A stretch of DNA of 64,000 nucleotides from Procambarus clarkii (GCF_040958095.1 NC_091194.1:332501-396500); one strand, 5' to 3'. Shown: positions 11,604 to 23,987, numbered from the stretch's first letter. A program made the numbers and translations. Notes: generated from the letters alone by a model not told the origin.

Positions 11604-11792
11604 CGCAGACGAGGAGTCACAATAACGTGGCTGAAATATGTTGACCAGACCACACACTAGAAGGTGAAGGGACGACGACGTTTCGGTCCGTCCTGAACTA
11701 TTCTCAAGTCGATTGTGTCCGACTTAAGAATGGTCCACGACGGACCGAAACGTCGTCGTCCCTTCACCTTCTAGTGTGTGGTCTGGTCAATA
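11604..11792. mobile_element. Long palindromic (foldback-like) element, copy 1
   Basis: The left arm GACCAGACCACACACTAGAA GG...GACGACGACGTTTCGGTCCG and the right arm CGGACCGAAACGTCGTCGTC...CTTCTAGTGTGTGGTCTGGTC are near-perfect inverted repeats of about 70 bp around a short ATTCTCAAGTCGATTGTG centre. An asymmetric end of about 35 bp (GAGGAGTCACAATAACGTGG CTGAAATATGTT) precedes the left arm. No ORF is present. The same element is at 42349 and 51181, and diverged forms are near 57010 and 57590. Confidence 0.85.
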
Positions 11793-11795
11793 GAC

Positions 11796-12538
11796 AGGCA
11801 GACCTCTGGCGAGTTTACACGTGTCTCTGTCAGTCATAATTCCATTAAAAATGTTTGACAATATTATCATGTTTAATATCACCTACTTGAAGCTACATGA
11901 CTAAGACTAGCCAGGAACATTTTAACTAACTTTGCAAAACGATCCAGAGGTCACCTGACCTGACCTCTTGGAGAAGGCTGACCTGAGTGTGAGGTCTGTG
12001 GGGGGGGGGGGTCATGGGTGTTACAAAGTAATACAGTTTGTTAACGGTAGTAAAGAGGACGGAAATAAAAATCTTGGCTATAACGAGGTCTTTGACACTG
12101 TGTCACGCTACAGTGTCAAGGAGACAGGAGAAGCCTGTGGTGTCATATGTGTTGTCTAAAGTTAGACCAATTCTAATAAAATTGGGAAAATAAATTTGGA
12201 ATAAAATATGAGAGGGAAGCGTTGTGAGTGTAGGACCCGACGCCTGTGTCCTGTAGCCTCTTCTGTGTCATTTATGTAAACTATTTAACACAAGAGCAAA
12301 GTTAAGAGAGCTCTACACTATAAGAAAAATAGGGAACCAATTCAGAAGACCCAAATACCTGCAAGATGTATTATATAGACTTCTGCTATCGGTGAAAGAT
12401 TTAGAGACACAGAGTGTTGTTGTTCAAATGCGAGGGCTTTGCCACATTGCTAATTTAAAGTGCGAAAAAGATGTGGATGATGATTAATAGGTCTCGTAGA
12501 ACACGGTAAGGTGGTGGACACAGAGGGCCAGGCACCTT
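11796..12538. other. Intergenic, no recognised feature
   Basis: No supportable gene. An open frame at 11968-12159 has no recognisable domain. Confidence 0.45.
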
Positions 12539-12680
12539 ACCTTGAGGTTACCTTGAGGTGCTTCCGGGGCTTAGTGTCCCCGAGGCCCGGTCGTCGACCA
12601 GGCCTCCTGGTTGCTGGACTGGTCAACCAGGCTGTTAGACGCGGCTGCTCGCAGCCTGACGTATGAGTCACAGCCAGTCA
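12539..12680 (+). repeat. Interspersed repeat with GGGGCTTAGTGTCCCCGAGG core
   Basis: CCTTGAGGTTACCTTGAGG, then GGGGCTTAGTGTCCCC, then GCCCGGTCGTCGACCAGGCC TCC. The core recurs at 48284-48330 and 60009-60053. It is GC-rich with small internal inverted repeats. From memory it is common in decapod sequence; the class is not determined. Confidence 0.7.
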
Positions 12681-12713
12681 CAGTCCCCCAGGCACACAGG
12701 TAGTAGTAAAAGG

Positions 12714-13745
12714 TAAGGTGCTCCAGTGGATAAGGGAGTATCTAAGCTACAGGAAACAGAGAGTAACTGTGAGGGGGGAGACATCAGAGTGGCGAGATGT
12801 CACCAGAGGAGTCCCACAGGGAATCTTCCAGAGGGTATAGACTCATTCCTCTCAATGTTTGCTGATGATGCAAAAATTATGAGAAGAATCAAGACAGATG
12901 AAGATAGACAGAGACTACAGAATGACCTGGACAAACTGGAGGAATGGTCTAGAAAATGGCTGCTAAAGTTCAACTCAGGAAAGTGTAACGTAATGGAATT
13001 AGGCGAAGGGAGCAGGAGGCTGAACACAAGGTACCATATGGGAGGTGATATCCTGCAAGAGTCAAATAGAGAGAAAGATCTGGGGGTTGATATCACACCG
13101 AACCTGTCCCCAGAGGCCCACATCAAAAGGATATCATCAGCGGCATACGCTAGACTGGCCAACATAAGAACTGCCTTTAAAAACTTGTGTAAGGAATTGT
13201 TCAGGACCCTGTATACCACTTATGTCAGACCAATCCTGGAGTATGCAGCTCCAGTCTGGAGTCCATACCTAGTTAAACACAAGACAAAGTTAGACAAGAT
13301 TCAGAGGTATGCCACTAGACTGGTCCCGGAACTGAGAGGAATGAGCTACGAGGAAAGGCTAAAGGAGCTGAACCTCACATCCCTGGAAAACAGAAGAGTA
13401 AGGGGGAGACATGATAACCACCTACAAAATTCTCAGGGGAATTGACAGGGTGGACAAAGACAAACTCTTCAGCACAGGTGGGACACGAACAAGGGGACAC
13501 AGGTGGAAACTTAGTGCCCAGATGAGCCACAGACGTTAGAAAGAACTTTTTCAGTGTCAGAGTAGTTAACAAATGGAATGCACTAGGAAGTGATGTGGTG
13601 GAGGCTGACTCCATACACAGTTTCAAATGTAGATATGATAGAGCCCAGTAGGCTCAGGAACCTGTACACAAGTTGATTGACGGTTGAGAGGCGGGACCAA
13701 GGAGTCAAAGCTCAACCCCCGCAAGCACAATTAGGTGAACACGCA
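12714..13745 (+). mobile_element. Type A LINE, 5'-truncated in RT, with internal deletion
   Basis: The copy starts at VLQWIREYL (about 12716) and TRGVPQG (about 12798). A deletion of about 50 bp then removes the SVLxPxLFLIYVNDL segment and shifts frame to LPEGIDSFLSMFADDAKIMR (FADD at about 12857). The C-terminal RT follows with DLGVDITPNLSPEAHI, TTYVRPILEYAAPVW, YATRLVPELRGMSYEERL and the RRVRG end near 13400, then the 3' UTR tail. The frame is open for 239 codons from 12726, but the start and the shift show it is not a functional protein. Another frameshift near 13405 separates the last segment (NKWNALGSDVVEADSIHSF-like, about 13565-13630). Confidence 0.9.
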
Positions 13746-13792
13746 GAGAGGCAATTCTGACTACTGACAAACAAGAATTAGTCAAGCAATAT

Positions 13793-16045
13793 ACTAGCGG
13801 GTATACTAGTGTCTGGAGCGGGTATACTAGTGTCTGGAGCGGATATACTAGTGTCTGGAGCGGGTATACTAGTGTCTGGAGCGGGTATGCTAGTGTCTGA
13901 GCGGGTATACTAGTGCCTGGAGCGGGTATACTAGTGTCTGGAGCGGGTATACTAGTGTCTGGAGCGAGTATGCTAGTGCCTGGAGCGAGTATGCTTGTGT
14001 CTGGAGCGAGTATACTATTGTCTGGAGGCGAGTATGCTTGTGTCTGGAGCGGGTATACTAGTGTCTGGAGCGGGTATACTAGTGTCTGGAGCGAGTATGC
14101 TAGTGTCTGGAGCGAGTATACTAGTGTCTGGAGCGAGTATGCTAGTGCCTGGAGCGAGTATACTAGTGTCTGGAGCGAGTATGCTAGTGCCTGGAGCGAG
14201 TATGCTTGTGTCTGGAGCGAGTATACTAGTGTCTGGAGCGAGTATGCTTGTGTCTGGAGCGAGTATACTAGTGTCTGGAGCGAGTATGCTAGTTTCCTTG
14301 AGCGAGTATACTAGTGTCTGGAGCGAGTATGCTAGTGCCTGGACTGGAGCGAGTATGCTTGTGTCTGGAGCGAGTATACTAGTGTCTGGAGCGAGTATGC
14401 TGGTGTCTGGAGCGAGTATACTAGTGTCTGGAGCGAGTACACTAGTGTCTGGAGCGAGTATACTAGTGTCTGGAGCGAGTATACTAGTGTCTGGAGCGAG
14501 TATACTAGTGTCTGGAGCGAGTATACTAGTGCCTGGAGCGAGTATACTAGTGTTTGGAGCGAGTATACTAGTGTCTGGAGCGAGTATACTAGTGTCTGGA
14601 GCGAGTATACTAGTGTCTGGAGCGAGTAGGCTGGTGTCTGGAGCGAGTATACTAGTGTCTGGAGCGAGTACACTAGTGTCTGGAGCGAGTATACTAGTGT
14701 CTGGAGCGAGTATACTAGTGCCTGGAGCGAGTATACTAGTGCTTGGAGCGAGTATACTAGTGTCTGGAGCGAGTATACTAGTGTCTGGAGCGAGTATACT
14801 AGTGTCTGGAGCGGGTATACTAGTGTCTGGAGCGAGTATACTAGTCTCTGGAGCGGGTATACTAGTGTCTGGAGCGAGTATACTAGTGTCTGGAGCGGGT
14901 ATACTAGTGTCTGGAACGAGTATACTAGTGTCTGGAGCGGGTATACTAGTGTCTGGAGCGGGTATACTAGTGTCTGGAACGAGTATACTAATGTCTGAAG
15001 CGGGTATACTAGTGTCTGGAACGAGTATACTAATGTCTGGAGCGGGTATACTAGTGTCTGGAACGAGTATACTAATGTCTGGAGCGGGTATACTAGTGTC
15101 TGGAGCGAGTATACTAGTGTCTGGATTGAGTATACTAGAGCCAGTAATGAGTATACTAGCACCTGGAACGAGTATACTGGCACCTGGAACGAGTATACTA
15201 GAGTCAGGAATGAGTATACTAGAGTCAGGAATGAGTATACTAGAGTCAGGAATGAGTATACTAGTCAGGAATGAGTATACTAGAGTCAGGAATGAGTATA
15301 TTTGAGCTTGGAATGAGTATACTAGTGCTTGGATCGAGTATACTAGAGTCAGGAATGAGTATACTTGAGCTTGGAATGAGTATACTAGAGTCAGAAATGA
15401 GTATGCTAGAGCTAGGAACGAGTATACTAGAGTCATGAATGAGTATAGTAGAGATAGGAACGAGTATACTAGTGTCATGAATGAGTATACTAGAGTCTGG
15501 AATGAGTATACCAGAGTCAGGAATGAGTATACTAGAGCTAGTAACGAGTATACTAGAGTCCTGAATGAGTATACTAGAGTCAGGAATGAGTATACTATTA
15601 CCGCAAATAATTATACTGGGTCCTGTACTCATATACCAGTACCAGGAACGTGTATACTAATGTCATGATTAAGTGTACGAGTGTACTAGAGGCCAGAAGG
15701 AGTATACTAGTGCCTAAATTGAGTATACTGTTTCTGGAACGAGTATACAAGTGCCTGGAGCGAGTATACTAGTGCCTGGAACGAGTATACTATTGCCTGA
15801 AGCAAGTATACTAGTGCTAGGAATGAATATACTGCAGCTAGGAGTAAAGGCAGTGCCAGGAGCGAGTATACTAGTGCCAGGAGCGAGTATACAAGTGCCT
15901 GGAGCGAGTATACAAGTGCCTGGAACGAGTATACTAGTGCCTGAAGCAAGTATACTAGTGCTAGGAATGAATATACTGCTGCTAGGAGTAAGGCAGTGCC
16001 AGGAAGGAGTATACTCGTCCCCGGCTGGAGTATGCTCATATGTTC
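13793..16045. repeat. 21-bp minisatellite, about 100 units, diverging to the right
   Basis: The core unit is GAGCGAGTATACTAGTGTCTG, 21 bp, so translation is a 7-residue repeat in every frame. Stops are absent for hundreds of codons on both strands (13995-15305 plus, 14015-15478 minus). Composition drifts: GAGCGAG units to about 15130, AATGAG/AGAGTCAG units at 15130-15600, then a CCTGGAGC block at 15720-16045 that itself contains a duplicated segment of about 130 bp. No signal peptide, start context or non-repeat coding flank supports a gene. Confidence 0.97.
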
Positions 16046-16059
16046 CCACTGGTGTCTCT

Positions 16060-16120
16060 TGACCGCGATAGTTCAGCGATAGTTAGTGATAGTTAGTGAT
16101 AGTTAGTGATAGTTAGTGAG
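16060..16120. repeat. 10-bp tandem repeat
   Basis: Five units of GATAGTTAGT, the first diverged. Confidence 0.9.
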
Positions 16121-16189
16121 GTGTGGAGGTTGTGGGCGTGGCCACCAGAGGTCTCTGCTGACCTGCGATATATATTGTATTTGAAAACT

Positions 16190-16510
16190 ATATAGCTCAG
16201 TGCCCTCTCAGACGTGGCGGGGGGCGCACGTCAGTTGACCTCCTCCTCAAGTGCCCGCGGCTAATCACCTGAACCTCGTTCGTGACGCGTCTAGCGATGG
16301 TTCCCTCCACTACTCCAAGTGGGCTGTTAGATGATTTAGTGATGTTAATGGGCCTCGTGGCCCGAGAAGGTGAAATAATGGAGAAAGAAGACTTGCGACG
16401 CTTGGCGCGGGAAGCCATTGCCGGCCGGGACGACCTGTTAGGGGGGTCAGTGACCCCGTCTGACCCCTGGTGTGACCCCGTCTGACCCCCTGGTGTGACC
16501 CCCAGCTCCT
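16190..16510 (+). other. Low-copy GC-rich segment with a 67-codon frame (16282-16485)
   Basis: A non-repetitive patch between two minisatellites. The frame has mixed composition (MTRLAMVPSTT..., KEDLRRLAREAIAG) unlike the surrounding repeats. CCCTCTCAG at about 16202-16210 resembles a splice acceptor. I recognise no domain, and the reverse strand is also open, so a gene is not claimed. Confidence 0.15.
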
Positions 16511-16639
16511 CCCCCCTATTGTGCCATGGGGGGGACAGGCAGCCAGCTGCCTGTCACGAGTGGTGGAGTACAACCTCACTTGTCTTAGTGTGGGCTGGAC
16601 GCCATCTTGGATATCTTTGCCTATATATGATAACTTGAA

Positions 16640-16735
16640 TGTGATAACCTTACAGGCGACCATGATAACCTTACAGGCGATCATGATAACCTTACAGGCG
16701 ACCATGATAACTCTACAGGCGACCATGACATATTT
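16640..16735. repeat. 21-bp tandem repeat, about 4-5 units
   Basis: Unit ATGATAACCTTACAGGCGAC C, near-identical copies. Confidence 0.9.
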
Positions 16736-16844
16736 CTTCTGCCCAAACAGAAGCGTTTGGGCAGTATTTCCTTTCACCTCATGCCAATGTCCATCTAACA
16801 GTTAATACATACCAGCAGTTAAACAACTCGTTTGGGTTCATATA

Positions 16845-17608
16845 CAGTTACAGGCAAACACAGTTACAAACAGACAGTTACAGACACAAATAGAGTGATA
16901 CAGACACAGTTACAGACACAAAGAGACAGGGGATTACAGACCAGTTACAGACACAAAGAGAGTGATACAGACACAGTTACAGACACAAAGAGACAGGGGG
17001 ATACAGACACAGTTACAGACACAAAAGACAGTGATACAGATACAGTTACAGACACAAGAGACAGGGGATACAGACACAGTTACAGACACAAAGAGACGGG
17101 GATACAGAAACAGTTACAGACACAGAAGAGACAGTGATACAGATACAGTTACAGACACAAAGAGACAGTGATACAGACACAGTTACGTTACAGACACAAA
17201 GAGACAGGGGGATACAGACACAGTTTACAGACACAAAGAGACAGGGGGATACAGATACAGCTACAGACACAAAGAGGACAGTGATACAGACACAGTTACA
17301 GACACAAAGAGACAGGGGGATACAGATACAGCTACAGGACACAAAGAGACGTGATACAGACACAGTTACAGACACAAAGAGACAGGGGGGATACAGACAC
17401 AGTTACAGACACAAAGCCACAGGAATACAGACACAAAGAGACAGGAATACAGACAATTACAGACACAAAGAGACAGGGGATACAGACACAGTTACAGGCA
17501 CAGAGACGGGATACAGACACAGTTACAGACACAAAGAGACAGGAGATACACACAGTTACAGATACAAAGCCACAGGAATACAGACACAGTTACAGACACA
17601 AAGAATTA
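16845..17608. repeat. Minisatellite, units about 31-37 bp
   Basis: Units of GACACAGTTACAGACACAAA plus GAGACAGGGGGATACA. About 22 units with indels in the G run. The Q/T/D-rich frames are repeat translations. Confidence 0.95.
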
Positions 17609-17664
17609 AGGAAAAATGCAGATTAGCAATTAGCTGGAAACTAGTTAAAATATTAACATCAAGA

Positions 17665-17962
17665 GAACAGTAGTAGTGATCTTAGAGTAGTAGTGATCTT
17701 ATAGTAGTGATCATACAGTAGTAATGATCATACTGTAGTGATCATACTGTAGTAGTGATCTTACTGTAGTAGTGATCTTACTGTAATAGTGATCTTACTG
17801 TAGTAGTGATCATACTGTAGTAGTGATCATACTGTAGTAGTGATCTTACTGTAGTAGTGATCTTACTGTAGTAGTGATCTTACTGTAGTAGTGATCATAC
17901 TGTAGTAAGTGATCATACTGTAGTAGTGATCTTACTGTAGTAGTGATCTTAGAGTAGTGATC
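17665..17962. repeat. 17-bp minisatellite
   Basis: Units of TAGTAGTGATCTTACTG, with TGATCATACTG variants mixed in. About 17 units. Confidence 0.93.
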
Positions 17963-18124
17963 CTCCCCCTCCTCCTCCGACTGTGTTGCACACAGACCCA
18001 TGCAGGTGTGTTGCGTGTGTTGCAAGCTAGCAACACACTAGATATCTGGGATATGAGAGGAAGGATATGAGGACTATGAAGTAGGGACACGATAAAGTGA
18101 ACTGAGATATGAAAGCGTAATGAA

Positions 18125-18235
18125 AGTACGGTACCCCACAACTTGCACCCTCGGGATCGAACGCGCCCCTGCAAGGAGCAAGACCCTCGTTTGACCGACG
18201 AGTCCGAACATTTGCACAGTGGAGAGAATTAATTA
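18125..18235 (-). other. Possible tRNA-like relic (weak)
   Basis: On the minus strand GCGCGTTCGATCCCGAGG resembles a Pol III B box with its stem, preceded by GTTCGGACTCGTCGGTC. No convincing A box or full cloverleaf was found, so this may be a decayed SINE head or chance. Confidence 0.2.
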
Positions 18236-18534
18236 CACGGGAGCTGAACAAACAAACCGATAATTCATGGACAAGACGAAAGAGAAAATCGGTTGATGAG
18301 AGGAAATCTATAAAGCACTTGGAAGGATATATTTGAGGCGTCCAGCACTCAGATGGGAATGATCGTGGGACGCGTCCCATTGGTGGAGAAATCACAGTAG
18401 GTAATAGGTGGGTCGAGGCCCGTAATTCTGGCTAATTATGGTACTTCGAGCCAGGTATATAACCTTTTCTCAGTACTTCCGGGAATGGCTGTTGCCTGGG
18501 TGAACTGACCGTGCTATTTGTAGCACGGGTGTCT
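18236..18534. other. Intergenic, no recognised feature
   Basis: About 300 bp of low-copy sequence with no supported gene. Confidence 0.5.
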
Positions 18535-19637
18535 TGCCTGGAGGGTACCTGGGGTGTTGTGTTGCCTGGATGGTACCTGGGGTGTTGTGTTGCCTGGAGG
18601 GTACCTGGGGTGTTATGTGTGGTGGTGTGTTGCCTGGAGGGTACCTGGGGTGTTGTGTGGTGTTGCCTGGAGGGTACCTGGGGTGTTGTGTTGCCTGGAG
18701 GGTACCTGGGGTGTTGTGTTGCCTGGATGGTACCTGGGGTGTTGTGTGTGTGGGTGTGTTGCCTGGAGGGTACCTGGGGTGTTGTGTTGCCTGGAGGGTA
18801 CCTGGGGTGTTGTGTGTGGTGGTGTGTTGCCTGGAGGGTACCTGGGGTGTTGTGTGGTATTGTGTTGCCTGGAGGGTACCTGGGGTGTTGTGTGTGGTGG
18901 TGTGTTGGCCTGGAGGGTACCTGGGGTGTTGTGTGTGGTGGTGTGTTGCCTGGAGGGTACCTGGGGTGTTGTGTGTGGTGGTGTGTTGCCTGGAGGGTAC
19001 CTGGGGTGTTGTGTTGCCTGGAGGGTACCTGGGGTGTTGTGTTGCCTGGAGGGTACCTGGGGTGTTGTGTTGCCTGGAGGGTACCTGGGGTGTTGTGTGT
19101 GGTGGTGTGGTTGCCTGGAGGGTACCTGGGGTGGTTGTGTGGTGTTGTGTTGCCTGGAGGGTACCTGGGGGTGTTGTGTTGCCTGGAGGGTACCTGGGGT
19201 GTTGTGTTGCCTGGAGGGTACCTGGGGTGTTGTGTGTGGTGGTGTGTTGTCTGGAGGGGTACCTGGGGTTGTGTGTTGCCTGGAGGGTACCTGGGGTGTT
19301 GTGTTGCCTGGAGGGTACCTGGGTGTTGTGTGTGGTGGTGTGTTGTCTGGAGGGTACCTGGGATGTTGTGTGGTGTTGTGTTGCCTGGAGGGTACCTGGG
19401 GTGTTGTGTGTGGTGGTGTGTTGCCTGGAGGGTACCTGGGGTGTTGTGTTGCCTGGAGGGTACCTGGGGTGTTGTGTTGCCTGGATGGTACCTGGGGTGT
19501 TGTCTGGAGGGTACCTGGGGTGTTGTGTGTGGTGGTGTGTTGCCTGGAGGGTACCTGGGGTGTTGTGTGGTGGTGGTGTGTTGTCTGGTGGGGTACCTGG
19601 GGTGTTGTGGTGTGGTGGTGTGTTGCTTGGAGGGTAG
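18535..19637. repeat. Minisatellite, 28-bp and 40-bp unit forms
   Basis: Unit TTGCCTGGAGGGTACCTGGG GTGTTGTG with an optional TGTGGTGGTGTG extension. Long and short forms are interspersed over about 33 units, most with a GGTACC site. All three plus frames and several minus frames stay open for 360-440 codons, which identifies them as repeat artefacts. Confidence 0.97.
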
Positions 19638-20580
19638 AATAACTGCTGCCAGAAATATGCAAATAAATCCAGCTTGGATTTACAAAGTTTGTAAACAACT
19701 TTTGAACGGTTCCAAGCATAATTAATCCCTTGTTTCATGGTGATTCCAGGATTAGTAACACATGGGATGGTTGAACATGGTGCCATCAAAACTAGCTGTG
19801 GCCGTCGACCATATTACCTCAACACAATCACCACAGACCAGGCTAGTGCTAGACTAGTGCTAGTTGACCCACGGTTAATTGACCCATGACTCGTTGAACC
19901 ATGGCTGGTTGAACAAATCATAATTGAACCAGTTGTAGTTAAACAAAGATAATTGAACAAAGGGGTAGTTCAATAAGAGTTAACTGAACAAGGCCTAGTT
20001 GAACCAGTTATAGTTGTTCAGTTATATTGCCTAATGCTAGTAATTCTGGAGCTTATTGGCCAATAGCAATAGTTTTAGACCTATTGACCAGTGCTAATAG
20101 CTATGGGATTATTGACCATTGATTGTTTTACTAGTGTTTCTTTGGAGAAAAACTACATTTAGGGTTAGCGAGAGCAGAGTTAGTGGAACTACACGGCTAG
20201 TAATAGGCTACCTGGTAAAGTCGCTAGTACCCACTACGTATTGAAGTCAATACTATTTTGAATCTGCCTACAGGATATAGGCTAGTTCGAAGGCTATTAG
20301 AACAAGATCTAGTAAGGCTGTGGCTAAGTACTTAAAAATCGTTCTTGTGGGGACTAGGGTTAGGCTATTAGAAACAGAACGAAGGGAGTCACGACTAGTT
20401 GTACCCTGATCAAATTATAGATTAGTAGTGGCAAGGTTAGGCATGCATCAGCTAGTTTTATCTAGAACTAGTTGTACCTAGAGCTAGTTTAGAGTCAGTG
20501 TACCTAGGGGTTCTACAGGCAGTGTTGCTGGCATCATTAATAATTGACTCAGGGCTGAATTAGTTAGCCTAGTTTGAATA
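19638..20580. repeat. Degenerate TAGTTGAAC-type tandem region and spacer
   Basis: Between about 19840 and 20020, motifs such as GTTGAACCA, ATTGAACCAGT and TAGTTGAAC recur at roughly 15-17-bp spacing and look like an old minisatellite. The remainder shows scattered GCTAGT words. No gene. Confidence 0.45.
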
Positions 20581-21480
20581 TAGAAAGGGTGATTCAATTG
20601 GGTTACATTATGGGGGTGAGAGGGGTTTGTGGGGGGTTGGGGCGGTAATAAGGAGAGGGGTTGTTGGGGAGGGGGGTAATTAGGGGTAAAATGTTTCACT
20701 GGATCACTAACGGACGTTGTAGAAACGGTTGTAACAAGATGTGGCGTCGCCCTTTGCCTGTTTAAATTCACCAATAGGAGGCCGTAAGAGCTGCCGTGGA
20801 GGGGGGCTCAGGACTGGGGGGCGACGACCCCCTTCCCCCTCCTAAGCTAACGGTCGCCTGGGGAAGATACTCTCTGACCCCTCATGGTGAGGGGGAGGGG
20901 GGCAGTGACCCCCCTCCCTCCAGTCCGACACAAATCGCGCACCACAACCTCCAGAATTCACTATCATACACTCACTCTCTCCACCATCACCTCCCTTCCC
21001 TCACCCCTCCACCCCCATCATCAACCCCTCTCACCCTCCACCATCCATCCAATCATCCCCCCATCCAGAACCCCTGAACACCCCCACCACCCCCACCACA
21101 GTGAGTCAGAGCAGCTACAGCTGTGGGTAAGTGCTTGCTTACCTCATGATTCCTGCTTTCACATTTGGGCTGTTAGGCGCCTGTATTGTGGGGGTTATCC
21201 GGATATCCTGTGGGTGTTATCTGGATATCGTGTGGGTGTAGTCCAGATATCATGTAGTCGGAGTACGGGTATCGTGTGGGTGAGGTTATAGATAATGCGC
21301 AGATAAAATGTTTGGGAGGTAGATAGTGAGTTTGGGTGGGGAGATATGGGTCAGTATGGTGTGGGTATGAGTTATATTTTTATGTTTATATGAAGGTCAA
21401 TGTGGTGGGAGTATGAGTTAGTAGTGTGGGTATGAATCAGTGTGGTGTGTGGGTATGAATCAGGGTAGACCACTTCACCA
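20581..21480. other. Low-complexity G/C-skewed region, no gene
   Basis: 20600-20690 is G-rich and 20930-21100 is CCACCA/CCTCC-rich. At 21190-21290 there are short tandem GGATATC-TGTGGGTG units, and at 21340-21470 GTGTGGGTATGA units. Open frames here are compositional. Confidence 0.5.
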
Positions 21481-21629
21481 CTGGAATTGTCTACACTGAA
21501 GGTACTATCAACATCAGTGACGTTACGGAGCTGTGCCCAGTAACATCTCTACACCAGCTGTGTCAGCGTACAAGTAACAGCATGAACAACCCAGCGGGTT
21601 TCTTCCTATTGGGGAGTGTTGTACATGCT

Positions 21630-23987
21630 GCTATGGCGGTGTGTCCACTCACAGGATGAGTGGCGCTGCCCAATACTGTCACTATGGCGGTGTGTCCACT
21701 CACAGGATGAGTGGCGCTGCCCAATACTGTCACACTGGCGGTGTGTTCACTCACAGGATGAGTGGCGCTGCCCAAGTACTGTCACAATGGCGGTGTGTCC
21801 ACTCACAAGATGAGTGGCGCTGCCCAATACTGTCACTATAGCGGTGTGTCCACTCACAGGATGAGTGGCGCTGCCCAATACTGTCACTATGGCGGTGTGA
21901 TCACTCACAGGATGAGTGACGCTGCCTAATACTGTCACAGTGGCGGTGTGTTCACTCACAGGATGAGTGACGCTGCCCAATACTGTCACTATGGCGGTGT
22001 ATCCACTCACAGGATGAGTGGCGCTGCCCAATACTGTCACTATGGGGGTATGTTCACTCACAGGATGAGTGACACTGCCCAATATTGTCACTGTGGTGGT
22101 GGTGTGTTCACTTACAGGATGAGAGGCACTGCCCAATACTGCCACTATGGTGATGAGTTCACTCACAGGATGGGTGGCGCTGCCCAATACTGTCACTATG
22201 GCGGTGTGTTCACTCACAGGATGAGTGGTGCTGCCCAATACTGTCACTATGGCGGTGTATCCACTCACAGAATGAGTGGTGCTGCCCAATACTCTCACTA
22301 TGGCAGTGTGTCCACTCAACAGCATGAGTGGCGCTGGCCAATACTGTCAGTATGGTGGTGTGGTCCACTCACAGGATGAGTGGCGCTGCCCAATACTGTC
22401 CCTATGGCGTTGTGATCACTCATAGGATGAGTGACGCTGCCCAATACTATTACTATGGCGGTGTGTTCACGTCACAGGATAAGTGACGCTGCCCAATACT
22501 GTCACTATGGCGGTGTGTTCACTCACAGGATGAGTGACGCTGCCCAATACTGTCACTATGGCGGTGTCTTCACTCAGGATGAGTAACGCTGCCCAATACT
22601 GTCACTATAGCGGGTGTTTCCACTCACAGGATGAGTGACGCTGCCCAATACTGTCACTATAGCGGTGTGTCCTCCCAACAGGATGAGTGACGCTGCCCCA
22701 TACTGTCACTGGTGGTGTGTTCACTCACAGGATGAGTGACGCTGCCCAATACTATCACTATGGCGCTGTGTCCACGCACAGGATGAGTGACGCTGCCCAA
22801 TACTGTCACTAATGGTGGTGTGTCCACTCACAGGATGAGTGACGCTGTCCCAATACTGTCACTATGGCGGTGTGTCCACTCACGGGATGAGTGACGCTGC
22901 CCAATACTGTCACTATGGTGGTGTGTCCACGCACAGGATGAGTGACGCTGCCCAATACTGTCACTATGGTGGTGTGTCCACTCACAGGATGAGTGACGCT
23001 GTCCAATACTGTCACTATAGCGGTGTTTCCACTCACAGGATGAGTGACGCTGCCCAATACTGTCACTATAGCGGTGTGTCCTCCCACAGGATGAGTGACG
23101 CTGCCCCATACTGTCACTGGTGGTGTGTTCACTCACAGGATGAAGTGCCGCTGTGCCCAATACTATCAATATGGCGCTGTGTCCACTCATAGGATGAGTG
23201 GTGCTGCCCAATACTGTCACTATGGTGGCGTGTCCACTCACAGGATGAGTGGTGCTGCCCAATACTGTCACTATGGTGGTGTGTCCACTCACAGGATGAG
23301 TGACGCTGTCCAATACTGTCACTATGGCGGTGTGTCCACGCACAGGATGAGTGACGTTGTCCAATACTGTCACTATGGTGGTGTGTCCACGCACAGGATG
23401 AGTGACGCTGCCCAATACTGTCCACTATGGTGGTGTGTCCACTCACAGGATGAGTGACGCTGTCCAATACTGTCACTATGGCGGTGTGTCCCATCACAGG
23501 ATGAGTGACGCTGCCCAATACTGTCACTATGGCGGTGTGTCCACTCACAGGATGAGTGGTGCTGCCCAATACTGTCACTATGGCGGTGTGTCTACTCACA
23601 GGATGAGTGACGCTGCCCAATACTGTCACTATGGTGGTGTGTCCACGCACAGGGATGAGTGACGCTGCCCAATACTGTCACTATGGTGGTGTGTCCACTC
23701 ACAGGATGAGTGACGCTGCCCAATACTGTCACTATGGTGGTGTGTCCACTCACAGGATGAGTGACGCTGCCCAATACTGTCACTATGGTGGTGTGTCCAC
23801 TCACAGGATGAGTGACGCTGCCCAATACTGTCACTATGGTGGTGTGTCCACTCACAGGATGAGTGGCGCTGCCCAATACTGTCACTATGGTGGTGTGTCC
23901 ACGCACAGTATGAGTGACGCTGCCCAATACTGTCACTATGGTGGCGTGTCCACTCACAGGATGAGTGACGCTGCCTAATAATCTCGC
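21630..23987. repeat. 51-bp minisatellite, about 46 units
   Basis: Unit GGCGGTGTGTCCACTCACAG, GATGAGTGACGCTGCCCAAT, ACTGTCACTAT. Being 17 codons long, it keeps frame between units and gives several 100-300-codon frames on both strands. Variants are clustered: GTGGCGCTG units predominate at the left and GTGACGCTG units at the right. Several units have single-base indels that break the frames, arguing against coding constraint. Confidence 0.97.

Noticed and set aside
18470-19789. Open frames of 360-440 codons on both strands
   Set aside because: 28/40-bp minisatellite translation, simultaneously open in three plus frames.
20796-21291. Proline-rich open frames
   Set aside because: C-rich low complexity with overlapping frames and no domain.
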